From Planctomycetota bacterium (lineage in GTDB: Bacteria > Planctomycetota > Phycisphaerae > Phycisphaerales > UBA1924), in contig JAFEBP010000014.1 in assembly GCA_018242605.1 (NCBI GenBank), forward strand, positions 248,001-312,000: a stretch of 64,000 nucleotides of DNA, written 5' to 3'. A model generated the notes under the pieces. That model was not told the DNA's origin and made no database searches. It was given only the letters and a program-made list of their open reading frames with translations. Both the position numbers and the translations under genes were made by a program. Below, piece by piece: positions 22,284-31,021 of the stretch (positions within the stretch are counted from its first letter, which is position 1; every line of letters begins with the position of its first letter).

Positions 22284-23570
22284 TCAGCATCCGCCGGCGG
22301 ACCAGCGCTGGAAGAAGTACTCGACATCGGCGCCGTCGGTGCCGCCGTCCTGGTTGACGTCGCCGGAGGGGTTGCCGGCTTCCCATTGCTCGAAGAAGGC
22401 GCCGACGTCGGAGCCATCGATGCCGCCGTCCTGGTTGAAGTCGGCGGGGCAGGGGATGGGGGTGGGGATGCGGATCATCTGGCGGACATCGCCGGCGGTG
22501 GAGCCGCCGGTGAAGATCACGGAGGCTTCCGCGGCGGAGAAGAGACCGTTGTTGTCGGCGTCGTGGAGGCGATAGATGCGCTTGCCGGAGTTGTCGGAGA
22601 TGAGCAGATCGCCGTTCTCCAGAGCGACCAGGTCGACGGCGGTGAAGCCGGACTCGGAGTTGACGTAGACCATGACGGCTTCGCCGGCGTCGTTGGCATC
22701 GCCGTCGTTGTTGAGGTCCTGGACGCGGAGGATCTGGTCGAGGCCGCCGCTAGCGATCTGATGCGTATAGAGCGCGCCGGGGCGGATGGGGTCGGCCTCG
22801 AGCGGGAATCCCGCCGACACGGTGATGCCGGAGAGATTGCCGGCGGTGAACCAAGGGGTGAACTCACCGACGTCATCGGCGCGGTTGCTGTGATTGGAGT
22901 CGACGAACTTGAAGATACCGTGGAGATTCAGAGAGGAGTTGCGGAGGAAGCCGACCTGCACGCCCTCCTGGTTGCGCGGGGCGAGCCAGATTTCCTGCGG
23001 GGAGTACGGGCCGTTGGCGACGGCGCCGAAGGCGCCGGTGGTGACGTACGGCAGGATCTCGCCGGCGGCGTAGAACTTTCCGTCGTTGTCGGTGTCGATC
23101 ATGCGGTAGATGGCGTCGGCGCCGTTGGCGTTGCCGGCGTTGACCATCAGGAGTTCACCGGTGTCGGTGAAGTACGTTCCGGTGGGGAAGGAGGTGGCGA
23201 TGCCCGAGCCGTTGGGGGACGAGGCGACGACGCGGCTCTCGCCTGCGTCGAGGGCGTTGCCGTTGCCGTTGGCGTCGCGGAAGTAAAAGACTGATTGAAG
23301 GACCTGATCGCCGCCGACGACGGTACCGTCGCTCGCGCGGTAGGCCATGCTGTTGATATTCTGGATGGCGGGGGTGCCGTCGGCGTTGCTGCCGTCGTAC
23401 CAGGGGAACAACTCATCGGGGTTCTGGAAGACGCCGTCGTTGTTGACGTCGGTGAGACGCCACAGCCGGTTGACGGTGCGATCGGCGAAGAGCAGGGAGA
23501 GTTGTGCTTGGGCGGAGCAGGAAATGGCAGCCGCGGCGAGGACGAAAGCGACGGTGCTGGAGTTGTTCAT
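22284..23570 (-). CDS. Secreted protein with GC-type dockerin C-terminus
   Basis: 428 aa from the ATG at 23570 (signal peptide STVAFVLAAAAISCSAQA). The body (residues 25-360) is built of repeated segments rich in Asp/Asn-Gly loops (LTDVNNDGVFQNPDELFPWY, DTDNDGKFYAAGEILPYV, DLNNDGDANDAGEAVMVY), reminiscent of beta-propeller blades with calcium loops. The last ~60 residues form the two-repeat EF-hand-like module (CPADFNQDGGIDGSDV, then DVNQDGGTDGADVEYFF) ending WSAGGC. This C-terminus is the GC-type dockerin found on many Phycisphaerae exported proteins and thought to anchor or sort them. No enzymatic motif is visible. Confidence 0.75.
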   Translation of the reverse strand: MNNSSTVAFVLAAAAISCSAQAQLSLLFADRTVNRLWRLTDVNNDGVFQNPDELFPWYDGSNADGTPAIQNINSMAYRASDGTVVGGDQVLQSVFYFRDANGNGNALDAGESRVVASSPNGSGIATSFPTGTYFTDTGELLMVNAGNANGADAIYRMIDTDNDGKFYAAGEILPYVTTGAFGAVANGPYSPQEIWLAPRNQEGVQVGFLRNSSLNLHGIFKFVDSNHSNRADDVGEFTPWFTAGNLSGITVSAGFPLEADPIRPGALYTHQIASGGLDQILRVQDLNNDGDANDAGEAVMVYVNSESGFTAVDLVALENGDLLISDNSGKRIYRLHDADNNGLFSAAEASVIFTGGSTAGDVRQMIRIPTPIPCPADFNQDGGIDGSDVGAFFEQWEAGNPSGDVNQDGGTDGADVEYFFQRWSAGGC

Positions 23571-23679
23571 CCCGGCATTATCTATTGGATCGGTCGGCGA
23601 TGCAAGGTGATTTGGGGGGGTGAGAGGGCGGAAAGTGCGGGCGGGTCCTGTCGAGGAAGGGGCACTGGGAGCAAAAACG

Positions 23680-23718
23680 ACGACGCCGGCACGCAAGTGT
23701 GGAGCGTGCCGGCGTCGT
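23680..23718 (-). terminator. Rho-independent terminator
   Basis: A perfect 15-bp inverted repeat (ACGACGCCGGCACGC / GCGTGCCGGCGTCGT) with 9-nt loop. On the minus strand it is followed by CGTTTTTG. It ends the minus-strand gene at 23759-24991 and separates it from the next dockerin gene. Confidence 0.8.
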
Positions 23719-23758
23719 GCTTAGGAGAGGTTGTTGGTGTAGGTGGGGGGGGGAGAGA

Positions 23759-24991
23759 TTACTGGCAGCCGCCCGCTTCCCAGGCCGCGAAGAAGGACTC
23801 AACGTCGCCGCCGTCGATGCCGCCGTCCTGGTTGACGTCGGCGCTGGCGTCGGAGGCTTCCCACGCGACGAAGAAGGACTGCACATCAGCGCCGTCGACG
23901 CCGCCGTCCTGGTTGAAGTCGGCGGGGCAGGCGGAGCCGGGCTCGCCCATGTCGATCATGTAGGCGCGGCCGGTGAAACCGCAGTTGGAGCACCCGCCGT
24001 AGTTGCCGACGATGTAGCGGCCGTCGTGGCTCATGGCGCGGACGCTGGTGAGCACGTAGCTATCGATGCCGGTGAGGCCCTGGGCGACGAGGTAGTCCTT
24101 GAGGGGCTGCATGCCGACGCCGCGCTTCCAGATCCAGGCCTGGGCGACGCCGAAGAAGGGGCTGACGTTGCCCAGGACGGTGTTGCCGTCGTCGCTGACG
24201 CACGAGGCCTTGTAGGTGGCGGGCTCGAGCGCGTCGATGGCGCCGAGGTCGGTGAAACCGGTGGCCTGCGACCAGATCAGGGCGTTGGGGATGTTGGGAC
24301 CGAAGCCGCCGATGACCCACTCGCCGCTGTCGCTGACGCCCAGCAGTTCGTAGGTGTCGCGCAGGTCGGCCTGGGTGTTGTCGCTGATGGGGCTGTAGTC
24401 GTAGTTCTGGGTTTCATCGTTCCAGATCCAGCGGCAGTTCCAGAAGGAACCGAAGTACTCGAAGCCGACCACGACGCGGCCGTCGCCGGAGACGGCGTCG
24501 GCGTGGGTGTACTGGCCCTGGCCGTAGAGGGAGTAGGGAACGCCGTTACGCCACACGGCGCCGACGTAGGTGGAGCCGATATTCGCTCGGCCGACGATGG
24601 TGGTGCCGTCGCGGGAGATGTCGGTGACGTAGGAAAGGACCGTGCCGTTGGGCGCCCAGTCGAAACGGCTGGGGAGGAACGTCCAGGTGTTGTCGGCGTT
24701 CAGCGTGGCGGCGGTGCGGATGGTGCCGTTGAGGTGGTGGGAGGCGATCACCGATCCGTCACCGGAGCAGAAAACGCCCTGGCTCTGGTTGCTGCCGGGG
24801 AAGGTGACCGGCCCGCCGCTGCGGGTCCACTTGAAATCGGTGGAGGTGTTCACAAAGCCGGTGACCAACGCGCCGTCGTCGGTGACGCCGGTGGCGGTGC
24901 GGGCCGTTCCCAGGTCGGTAAAGACCGGCGGGGAGGCGAGTGCGGTGGCGGTCAATCCGGCGGCAATGGCGAGCGAGTGCAGTGTGTTCAT
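23759..24991 (-). CDS. Secreted HAF-repeat protein with GC-type dockerin
   Basis: 410 aa; signal peptide LHSLAIAAGLTATALAS. The body consists of 40-50-residue repeats of the extracellular HAF kind (VFTDLGTARTATGVTDDGAL, DAVSGDGRVVVGFEYFG, LLGVSDSGEWVIGGF), probably a beta-propeller. The C-terminus has the two-repeat calcium module (CPADFNQDGGVDGADV, then DVNQDGGIDGGDVESFF), ending GGCQ, one residue past the usual terminal Cys. Function is unknown beyond likely surface or extracellular display. The gene is divergent from the DNA-binding-like gene at 25179, across an AT-rich regulatory region. Confidence 0.75.
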   Translation of the reverse strand: MNTLHSLAIAAGLTATALASPPVFTDLGTARTATGVTDDGALVTGFVNTSTDFKWTRSGGPVTFPGSNQSQGVFCSGDGSVIASHHLNGTIRTAATLNADNTWTFLPSRFDWAPNGTVLSYVTDISRDGTTIVGRANIGSTYVGAVWRNGVPYSLYGQGQYTHADAVSGDGRVVVGFEYFGSFWNCRWIWNDETQNYDYSPISDNTQADLRDTYELLGVSDSGEWVIGGFGPNIPNALIWSQATGFTDLGAIDALEPATYKASCVSDDGNTVLGNVSPFFGVAQAWIWKRGVGMQPLKDYLVAQGLTGIDSYVLTSVRAMSHDGRYIVGNYGGCSNCGFTGRAYMIDMGEPGSACPADFNQDGGVDGADVQSFFVAWEASDASADVNQDGGIDGGDVESFFAAWEAGGCQ

Positions 24992-25030
24992 GGGGCTCCT
25001 TGTGTGTATTTTGATCGGTCTCTGTCAAAT

Positions 25031-25090
25031 TTCTCCAAAGACGATCATAATGTATCTCTCAGAATCGTTATTTGCAATATCTTTGGAGAA
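25031..25090. promoter_or_regulatory. Widely spaced inverted repeat in divergent intergenic region
   Basis: TTCTCCAAAGA (25031-25041) and TCTTTGGAGAA (25080-25090) are perfect 11-bp inverted copies 38 bp apart, in a strongly AT-rich 180-bp region between divergent genes. This could be a pair of operator sites for looping or cooperative binding. The neighbouring gene at 25179 may encode the DNA-binding protein. Confidence 0.45.
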
Positions 25091-25116
25091 GATTTTCAGA
25101 GAATTTCTGTTTTTCC

Positions 25117-25144
25117 TTGAATATCGCGGGTCAAGGTGTAATCT
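25117..25144 (+). promoter_or_regulatory. Candidate promoter for the unknown 423-aa protein
   Basis: TTGAAT (25117-25122), a 16-bp spacer and TAATCT (25139-25144) lie 34 bp before the ATG at 25179, a spacing that fits a short or leaderless 5' end. Sequence around it is AT-rich against the GC-rich surroundings. Confidence 0.45.
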
Positions 25145-25178
25145 TTGTGGATAACCAGCGGCCCAGCCCCGATTGACT

Positions 25179-26450
25179 ATGGATACACCAGCCTCGAGCA
25201 CCATGATGCACTACTCACTCGCCGCCTCCAAACAAAATCCTGCAATCGAGATGTCGACGTTCGACGAGCAAGTACGATTCGCGACACAGCGGGTACGAGT
25301 GGCGCTGGGAGATGCGTTCGGACTCGCCGGGGTCGACGCGGGCAAGCCAACCAACGTGTCGCGCTCGCTGGGGCTGGACAAGAGTCTGGCGTGGAAGGCG
25401 TGCCGGATGGTGACGGACGAGGATGCTTCTTCGGTGGTCTCGCGACTGCCGGGGCGCGCGGGGGTGCGGATCCTGATCGAGGCGTTCGAGCGGGCGCGGG
25501 TGGAAGCGTCGGCGATCACCGAACTGCGTGAGGCGTTCAAGCTTCTGGACGAGGTCATTACGACGCACGCCGGCAGCCGCGACACGCTGCAGGCGATGAT
25601 CGGCGGGGCCACGGCGGACGTTCAGCGCGAGCGGGACGAGGCGCAGCGAAAGCTGGCGTTCCAGGGGCAGAGCGCGACGTGGGGCGTGCGGACGCGGGTG
25701 CAACTGGCGAGCCACTTCGTGTTCCCGAGCAAGACGCCCGGCAAGCTCGACCTGGGCGTGATGTGCGGGTTGATCGACTTTCGCAGGTTGCGGGCGGATG
25801 TGCCGTGGGCGATGGCGAATCTCTTCGCGTACGCGGATGACGGCGCGCCCATCCCGACCCGGTATGAGTCGCTGGATGAGACGTTGGCGCCGGGCGAAGC
25901 GCCGCTGATCAAGAGCCTGTGCTCGCCTTCGTTGCCTCCGCTGCGGGGCATTCCCGGGCGACGGGACGGGATGACTCGGTTTGAGTTGACCGAAGGGCCG
26001 GTGGGGAACACGGGTTCGGCGACGTGCATCATGGGGTGGTGCAATCGCGGGACCGTGGAGCCGCGGCGCACTGAGAACGAGCTGTACGGCGAAGCGATGA
26101 CGCGGCTGAACACTCCGGCGGAGGTGGCGATCCACGACCTGTTCGTGCATCGGTCGCTGAAGTTCGCGATGAAGCCGACGGTGCACGTGTACAGCCAGTT
26201 GCCCGGCGGGCCGGTGTACCCGTACGACGGTCGCGATCAGGGGCTGTTGCCGATCGCTGACGAGATCATCGACCTGGGTGAGGGGCCGCCGGATCTGACG
26301 ACGCCGGAGCTGCCGCGGTACCGCTCGATGATCGAACTCGCGGCGTCCAAGATGGGCGTGGTGGTCGGCGAACTGCACGGGTTCCGGCTGCGGCTGCGGT
26401 ACCCGCCGGTGCCGTCGCTGGCGGTGTTCCGGTACGAGTTGCCGGAGTGA
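25179..26450 (+). CDS. Unknown protein with helix-turn-helix-like N-terminus
   Basis: 423 aa; ATG at 25179 without Shine-Dalgarno (an ATG at 25251 is an alternative). I do not recognise the family with confidence. Residues about 25-100 look like a helical DNA-binding domain. A phrase like NVSRSLGLDKSLAWKACRMV resembles the recognition part of a helix-turn-helix, followed by LPGRAGVRILIEAFERARV. Residues 100-420 are a mixed alpha/beta region with no catalytic motif I can name (FPSKTPGKLDLGVMCGLIDF, HRSLKFAMKPTVHVYSQLPG, PRYRSMIELAASKMG). It could be a planctomycete transcription regulator with a sensor part. It is monocistronic and shares a bidirectional terminator with the convergent gene. 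Confidence 0.6.
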   Translation: MDTPASSTMMHYSLAASKQNPAIEMSTFDEQVRFATQRVRVALGDAFGLAGVDAGKPTNVSRSLGLDKSLAWKACRMVTDEDASSVVSRLPGRAGVRILIEAFERARVEASAITELREAFKLLDEVITTHAGSRDTLQAMIGGATADVQRERDEAQRKLAFQGQSATWGVRTRVQLASHFVFPSKTPGKLDLGVMCGLIDFRRLRADVPWAMANLFAYADDGAPIPTRYESLDETLAPGEAPLIKSLCSPSLPPLRGIPGRRDGMTRFELTEGPVGNTGSATCIMGWCNRGTVEPRRTENELYGEAMTRLNTPAEVAIHDLFVHRSLKFAMKPTVHVYSQLPGGPVYPYDGRDQGLLPIADEIIDLGEGPPDLTTPELPRYRSMIELAASKMGVVVGELHGFRLRLRYPPVPSLAVFRYELPE

Positions 26451-26487
26451 GCCGGGGGCGGGGCGAGTGATACCAATCTTGAAATGA

Positions 26488-26520
26488 AAACGCGGATGAC
26501 CGGCGAGGTCATCCGCGTTT
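26488..26520. terminator. Bidirectional terminator
   Basis: A 14-bp inverted repeat (AAACGCGGATGACC / GGTCATCCGCGTTT) with 5-nt loop lies between convergent genes. T-rich runs follow in both directions (GTTTTTG on plus, TTTTCATTTC on minus). Confidence 0.85.
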
Positions 26521-26551
26521 GTTTTTGTTCGCGACCTTGGGTGAGGAGGGT

Positions 26552-28687
26552 TCAGCAGCCGCCGGCTTCCCAGGCCTGGAAGAAGACCTCGACATCGGCT
26601 CCGTCGATGCCGCCGTTCTGATCGACGTCGGCGCTGATATCGCCCGCGGACCAGGCGTTGAAGAAGGCTTCGACGTCGGAGCCGTCGATGCCGCCGGAGG
26701 CGTCGAAGTCGGCGGGGCAGGGGGCGGAGATCGAGATGAGCACGGTGTCGGTGCCGGTGGCGCCGCTGTTGTCGGTGACGGTGAGCGTCACGGTGTGCTG
26801 GCCGACGCCCAGGGTGGCGGTGGGGATGGCGGAGGGGCCTGAGGCGAGCGTAGTGGCGCCTTCCGTCCAGGCGAACTGGATGATGGAGCCGTCGGGGTCG
26901 CTGCTCAATGAGCCGTTGAAGGAGACGAGCTCGGTGCCGTTGCCATCGGAATCGGTGAGGGACTGATCGGGACCTGCGTTGGCGACCGGGGGTTGGTTGG
27001 CTCCGGCGCGAACGCCCAGGACGCCGTTGGTGGAGGTGTACTTGTAGACCGTGTCGTTGCCGGGTTGGCGGACCTTGACCCAGTAGTAATACGGCGTCGC
27101 GGGGGTGGCGGTGGTGTCGTCGTACGAGAAGACGCCGGCGGCGAGGGATGCGATCTGCGTAGCGGCCTGGATCGAGTTGCTGGTGGCGCGCATCACCTGG
27201 AAGGCGTTGGCGTCGGGGATGACGTTGGGCCAGGTGACGCGGACCTTGTCGGTGAAGGTGTTGTTGGAGGCGCTGGGCGCGACCACGGTGCTGAAGGACT
27301 GCAGCGAGAGCTTGTACAACTGGCTTTCGCCAGCGGGGACGGCGGACACGGCGGAGACGCGGATGACGAACGTGCCGGCGGGGCTGGCGAGGAAGTTGGT
27401 CGTGGTTTCTGCGACGCCGGCGGCGGTGTCGTTGACGAGGCGGTAAAGGGTGGTGCCGGTGCTGTTGCGGATCTCGAACTTGAGGTCGGCGATGGCGGCG
27501 CCGTTCGTGGAGACGGACTGCGCGGCGGTGGGGCAGGAGCCGTCGCCGTTCTGCGCGGACTCAAGGTACGTGGTGCCCACGGGCGTGAGGGTCACGGAGA
27601 TGAGCCGCGGCTGATCGAGCGTGAACGCGTAGTAGTCGGAGTCGCCGCTGTTGTCGATGCTCAGGGTGGAGGCGTTGTTGACGAGCGGGGTGGGGACGGC
27701 TCCCAGGGCAAAGACGTTGGCGCCGGTGATGGTGCCCGCGGCGGTGGCGGTGGCGGCGGTGTCGTTTGGCTCGTTGGCGTCGCCGTAGTTGTACTGAACG
27801 GCCCGGATGTCGTCCTGCTGGGGGCCGTCGTACGCGGTGTTGACGAAGGGCTCCATCAGCTTGTATTCATTGCTGGTGTTGCCGATGGGGCAGACGTGGG
27901 CGAAGCCCAGTCCGTGGCCGTGCTCGTGCATCACGACGTTGCGCAGGAAGCGGTAATCGCCGCCGCTGGAAGCCCAGTTCTCCGAGCGATCGATGACCAT
28001 GTCGCCGTTGTCGGGGAACTGGTTGTAGGCCAGGATGCCGTTGGCGCCGTCGATGTTCTTCATGCCGATGCGGACATCGCCGCGGGCGGACGAGGAGAGC
28101 GAGCCCCAGGCGGCGCCGTCGTCCCATTCGTTCGTGCCGTTGCGGACGCGGGTGTAGGAAACGCCCGAGAGAGCGGCCCAGCGGTCGAAGCAGGCCTGGA
28201 TCTTGCTGATCCACAAGGCGCGGTTGCCGCCGAAGAGAGAGTCCATGCGGGAGAACAAGTCGCTGGCGCCGGCGCCGCCGGGCGCGTTGGCATCGCCGAC
28301 GACGGTGCCGTCGGGAACGAAGCTCCAGGTGAGCGCGATGGCGGTGCCCTGACCGACGCGGCTCCAGCGGCCGCCGACGTTGAACCGGTCCTGGTAGCCG
28401 CCGCGCATGTAAGCCTCGAGGGCGGCCTGCACGTCCGGCGGCGGAGGGTTCTTGGGGTCGTAGCAGGCGGCGAAGACGCCGGGAGAATCGGGGTCACCGG
28501 CGTCGCAGAGTTCGGGCGCGAGGCGGCGGGCGAAGATGTCCCAGACATCGCGGTGGTCCTGGAACGAATAGTTGTGTTCCGGGTAGTTCGGGCGCATCAT
28601 CTCGTTGCGGTAGGGGTCGGCCCCGAACGAAACGGTGGCGATGCCGGCGGCGGCGATCATCAGTCCCAACAACGATGCAGTCTTCAT
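26552..28687 (-). CDS. Matrixin-like metalloprotease with FN3, PKD and GC-type dockerin
   Basis: 711 aa from the ATG at 28687 (GGAG upstream; signal peptide TASLLGLMIAAAGIATVSFG). The catalytic domain is at about residues 75-300, with the zinc-binding motif H254-E-H-G-H258-G-L-G-F-A-H264 typical of M10A/metzincins and a downstream Met (YKLMEPF) in Met-turn position. A pre-peptidase-like region (about 310-460), a fibronectin-III-like domain (about 465-560), a PKD domain (about 580-655; ANAGPDQSLTDSDGNGTELV) and the two-repeat calcium module ending EAGGC follow. Likely an exported, surface-retained endopeptidase. Relatives often process extracellular protein. A small peptide ORF and two hairpins lie upstream in the same direction. 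Confidence 0.88.
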   Translation of the reverse strand: MKTASLLGLMIAAAGIATVSFGADPYRNEMMRPNYPEHNYSFQDHRDVWDIFARRLAPELCDAGDPDSPGVFAACYDPKNPPPPDVQAALEAYMRGGYQDRFNVGGRWSRVGQGTAIALTWSFVPDGTVVGDANAPGGAGASDLFSRMDSLFGGNRALWISKIQACFDRWAALSGVSYTRVRNGTNEWDDGAAWGSLSSSARGDVRIGMKNIDGANGILAYNQFPDNGDMVIDRSENWASSGGDYRFLRNVVMHEHGHGLGFAHVCPIGNTSNEYKLMEPFVNTAYDGPQQDDIRAVQYNYGDANEPNDTAATATAAGTITGANVFALGAVPTPLVNNASTLSIDNSGDSDYYAFTLDQPRLISVTLTPVGTTYLESAQNGDGSCPTAAQSVSTNGAAIADLKFEIRNSTGTTLYRLVNDTAAGVAETTTNFLASPAGTFVIRVSAVSAVPAGESQLYKLSLQSFSTVVAPSASNNTFTDKVRVTWPNVIPDANAFQVMRATSNSIQAATQIASLAAGVFSYDDTTATPATPYYYWVKVRQPGNDTVYKYTSTNGVLGVRAGANQPPVANAGPDQSLTDSDGNGTELVSFNGSLSSDPDGSIIQFAWTEGATTLASGPSAIPTATLGVGQHTVTLTVTDNSGATGTDTVLISISAPCPADFDASGGIDGSDVEAFFNAWSAGDISADVDQNGGIDGADVEVFFQAWEAGGC

Positions 28688-28748
28688 ACGCCTAGCTCCG
28701 GGAAACAGGCGCAACGCCGGGATGGCGTCACGGCCTACCAGCTCAGTT

Positions 28749-28781
28749 GATCGCGGCGATCCTCCGGCCGCGGGGCCGGAG
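28749..28781 (-). promoter_or_regulatory. Two adjacent hairpins upstream of matrixin gene
   Basis: GATCG-CGG-CGATC (28749-28761) and CTCCGGCC-GCGG-GGCCGGAG (28762-28781) lie back to back between the 33-codon ORF and the protease gene. There is no T run, so they are better read as leader structure than as a strong terminator. Confidence 0.35.
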
Positions 28782-28801
28782 ACGGATTCAGAATTCTCTA
28801 C

Positions 28802-28903
28802 TTAGACAGGGTTGCCCAGATAGACAACCGACAGAGCACCCCGCACAGTGGACTCGGCACCCACCGAAGACTCACCGGCATACACGATTCGACGCATCAC
28901 CAT
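28802..28903 (-). CDS. 33-residue peptide ORF
   Basis: The ORF begins MVMRRIVYAGESSVGAES and ends LSVVYLGNPV, with a strong Shine-Dalgarno (GAAAGGAACCCACCT before the ATG). It has no cysteine, no signal peptide and no known family that I recognise. It sits in the leader of the matrixin gene and is divergent from an ABC exporter gene 200 bp away. It could be a short regulatory leader peptide or an exported peptide; no similarity to a known peptide precursor is claimed. Confidence 0.45.
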   Translation of the reverse strand: MVMRRIVYAGESSVGAESTVRGALSVVYLGNPV

Positions 28904-29103
28904 AGGTGGGTTCCTTTCGTCGAACCAGTTTTGGGCTTTGTGGGGGTGAATGACCGAAAAATGCCGCAAGGATGGAATGGACGGTCGCGGTGCGGATGTC
29001 GGAGGTGCGGCGATCCCAACGTCCGCAAACCAGCGTGCGGCGCGCGGCGATTTCTCGTTGAGCATGCCGGGGGTATCCGGATCGTGTAAACTAGTCCGAA
29101 GGC

Positions 29104-31005
29104 GTGCCCGATGCCACCCGCTCAACTCCCGACCCGTTCTGGCGCTTCGCGCGAAGTCTGCTTCGTTATCGCGCGCTCATCGTCGCGACGTGCGTGTTCG
29201 TGCTGCTGTCGGGCCTGACGCTCTCGGCGGGTCTGCTCGGCGCGATGCCGGTGATGGAAGCGATCCTGGGCAAGGGCCGCAACCTGGTGGACCTGGCCAA
29301 GGGCCTGAACGAGACGCTGGCGCACAAGGCGACCTGGGCCACGTTCGCACAGATTCCCGAGCACATCATCGCGGGGTTGCCGACGGACCGGTTCGTGTCG
29401 CTGGCGTGGATCATGGGCGGGCTGGCGGTGTTGACGGCGTTCGGGGCGGCCTGCAACTTCATGCACGCGTACGCGTCGCTGACGGTGGTGAACCGGGCGG
29501 TGACGGACGTTCGGCGGCGGGCGTTCCACACGATCATCCGGGCGCCGCTGTGGACCGTGCTTCGCAACGGGACGGCGGAGCCGATCAGCCGGATCGTGAA
29601 CGACTCGGCGCAACTGGCGAACGGGCTGACGGTGCTGCTGAGCAAGGCGGTGTTGCAGGTGGTCAAGGGCATCGCGGCGCTGGCGGTGGCGCTGGCGATG
29701 GAGTGGCGTGTCACCGTGGCGGCGCTGCTTATCGCGCCGCTGCTGGCGGTGATCATCCGGCAACTGGGCAAGCGGATCAAGAAGGCGGCGAACGCGGCGC
29801 TGCAGAGCCAGGCGGGTCTGTACGGCGCGGCGGCGGAATCGCTGCAGGCGCTGCGGGTGGTGAAGGTGCACACGACCGAGCGGATGGAGAGCGGACGCTT
29901 CCACCGCATGAACAAGCAGATGCTCGGGGAACTCAACCGGGTGCGCACCGCCAAAGCGCTGGCGAGTCCGCTGACCGAGGCGCTCTCGATCTTCCTGCTG
30001 TGCGGGCTGGTGTTGCTGGTGGGACGGGCGGTGATCGCGAGCAACGTGGACCCGGGCAGGATCATCCTGTCGCTGACGTTCCTGGCGGTGGCGGGGGCTT
30101 CGCTCAAGCCGCTGACGGGGATCATCGGCGATATTCAGCAGACGCACCCGGCGGCGCGGCGGCTGGCGGAACTGCTCGACAGCCCGCCCGAGCCCGGGCA
30201 CGGGCCGGGGCTGGCGCGGCTGCCGGCGCACCGCGAGTCGATCGTGTTCGACGGGGTGAGCGTGATGTACCCCGGGGCGGAGCGGCCGGCGCTGCGCAGG
30301 GTGTCGCTGCGGGTGGAGCACGGGCAGCGGATCGCGGTGGTGGGGGCCAACGGGTGCGGGAAGACGACGCTGCTGGGGCTGGTGCCGCGGCTGTACGACC
30401 CGAGCGAGGGGCGGGTGCTGATCGACGGGCGGGACATCCGGGAGTTCTCGGTGCGGTCGCTGCGGACGCAGCTCGGGATGGTGGCGCAGGAGACGGTGCT
30501 GTTCCGCGGCAGCGTGCTGCACAACATCGTGTACGGCAGCGGGGCGTCGCGCGAGCAGGCGATCGCGGCGGCCAAGCGCGCGAGAGCGCACGAGTTCATC
30601 TCGGCGATGCCGCAGGGGTACGACTCGTTGCTGGGCGAGGCCGGCGGCGGGCTGTCGGGCGGGCAGCGGCAGCGGTTGGCGATCGCGCGGGCGATCCTGC
30701 GGGACCCGGCGATTCTCATTCTCGACGAGGCCACGAGCATGATCGACGCGGACAGCGAGGCGGGCATCTCCGCGGCGCTGGCGGAGTTCTGCATCGGGCG
30801 GACGGCGCTGATCGTGGCGCACCGGCTCTCGACGGTGCTGACGTGCGACCGGATCGTGGTGCTGCGCGAGGGTGAGCTCGAAGACCAGGGGACGCACGAG
30901 GAGTTGCTGGGGCGGTGCGAGACGTACCGGTCGCTGGCGCGGCATCAGTTTCTGATCCCCGAGATCAAGCCGCGGGAAGCGGCGGGCGTGGAGCACTCGG
31001 GCTGA
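29104..31005 (+). CDS. ABC exporter, MsbA-like half-transporter
   Basis: 633 aa; GTG start at 29104, the first possible in frame, with AAGG very close. Type IV exporter membrane domain with about six helices (residues 20-320) is followed by an ATP-binding domain: Walker A GANGCGKTTLLG, Q-loop MVAQETVLFRG, signature LSGGQRQRLAIARAILRDPA, Walker B ILILDEATSMID and switch VAHRLSTV. Such homodimers flip lipids or export drugs and peptides; the substrate cannot be read. No peptidase C39 domain is present. The tail (KPREAAGVEHSG) is unremarkable. It may be cotranscribed with the zinc-ribbon gene 16 bp downstream. Confidence 0.9.
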   Translation: MPDATRSTPDPFWRFARSLLRYRALIVATCVFVLLSGLTLSAGLLGAMPVMEAILGKGRNLVDLAKGLNETLAHKATWATFAQIPEHIIAGLPTDRFVSLAWIMGGLAVLTAFGAACNFMHAYASLTVVNRAVTDVRRRAFHTIIRAPLWTVLRNGTAEPISRIVNDSAQLANGLTVLLSKAVLQVVKGIAALAVALAMEWRVTVAALLIAPLLAVIIRQLGKRIKKAANAALQSQAGLYGAAAESLQALRVVKVHTTERMESGRFHRMNKQMLGELNRVRTAKALASPLTEALSIFLLCGLVLLVGRAVIASNVDPGRIILSLTFLAVAGASLKPLTGIIGDIQQTHPAARRLAELLDSPPEPGHGPGLARLPAHRESIVFDGVSVMYPGAERPALRRVSLRVEHGQRIAVVGANGCGKTTLLGLVPRLYDPSEGRVLIDGRDIREFSVRSLRTQLGMVAQETVLFRGSVLHNIVYGSGASREQAIAAAKRARAHEFISAMPQGYDSLLGEAGGGLSGGQRQRLAIARAILRDPAILILDEATSMIDADSEAGISAALAEFCIGRTALIVAHRLSTVLTCDRIVVLREGELEDQGTHEELLGRCETYRSLARHQFLIPEIKPREAAGVEHSG

Positions 31006-31021
31006 TTACTACGGAAGATCC

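Noticed and set aside
26993..28750. 585-codon frame antisense to the matrixin protease
   Set aside because: Gly/Val/Asp composition, no start signal, and the opposite strand has a full HExxHxxGxxH protease.
28802..28903. Lantibiotic or other RiPP precursor beside the ABC exporter
   Set aside because: No Cys, no double-Gly leader, no modifying enzyme, and the exporter lacks a C39 peptidase; kept only as an unassigned peptide.
29122..30996. 624-codon frame antisense to the ABC exporter
   Set aside because: Arg/His/Gln-rich shadow; the exporter motifs on the plus strand are complete.
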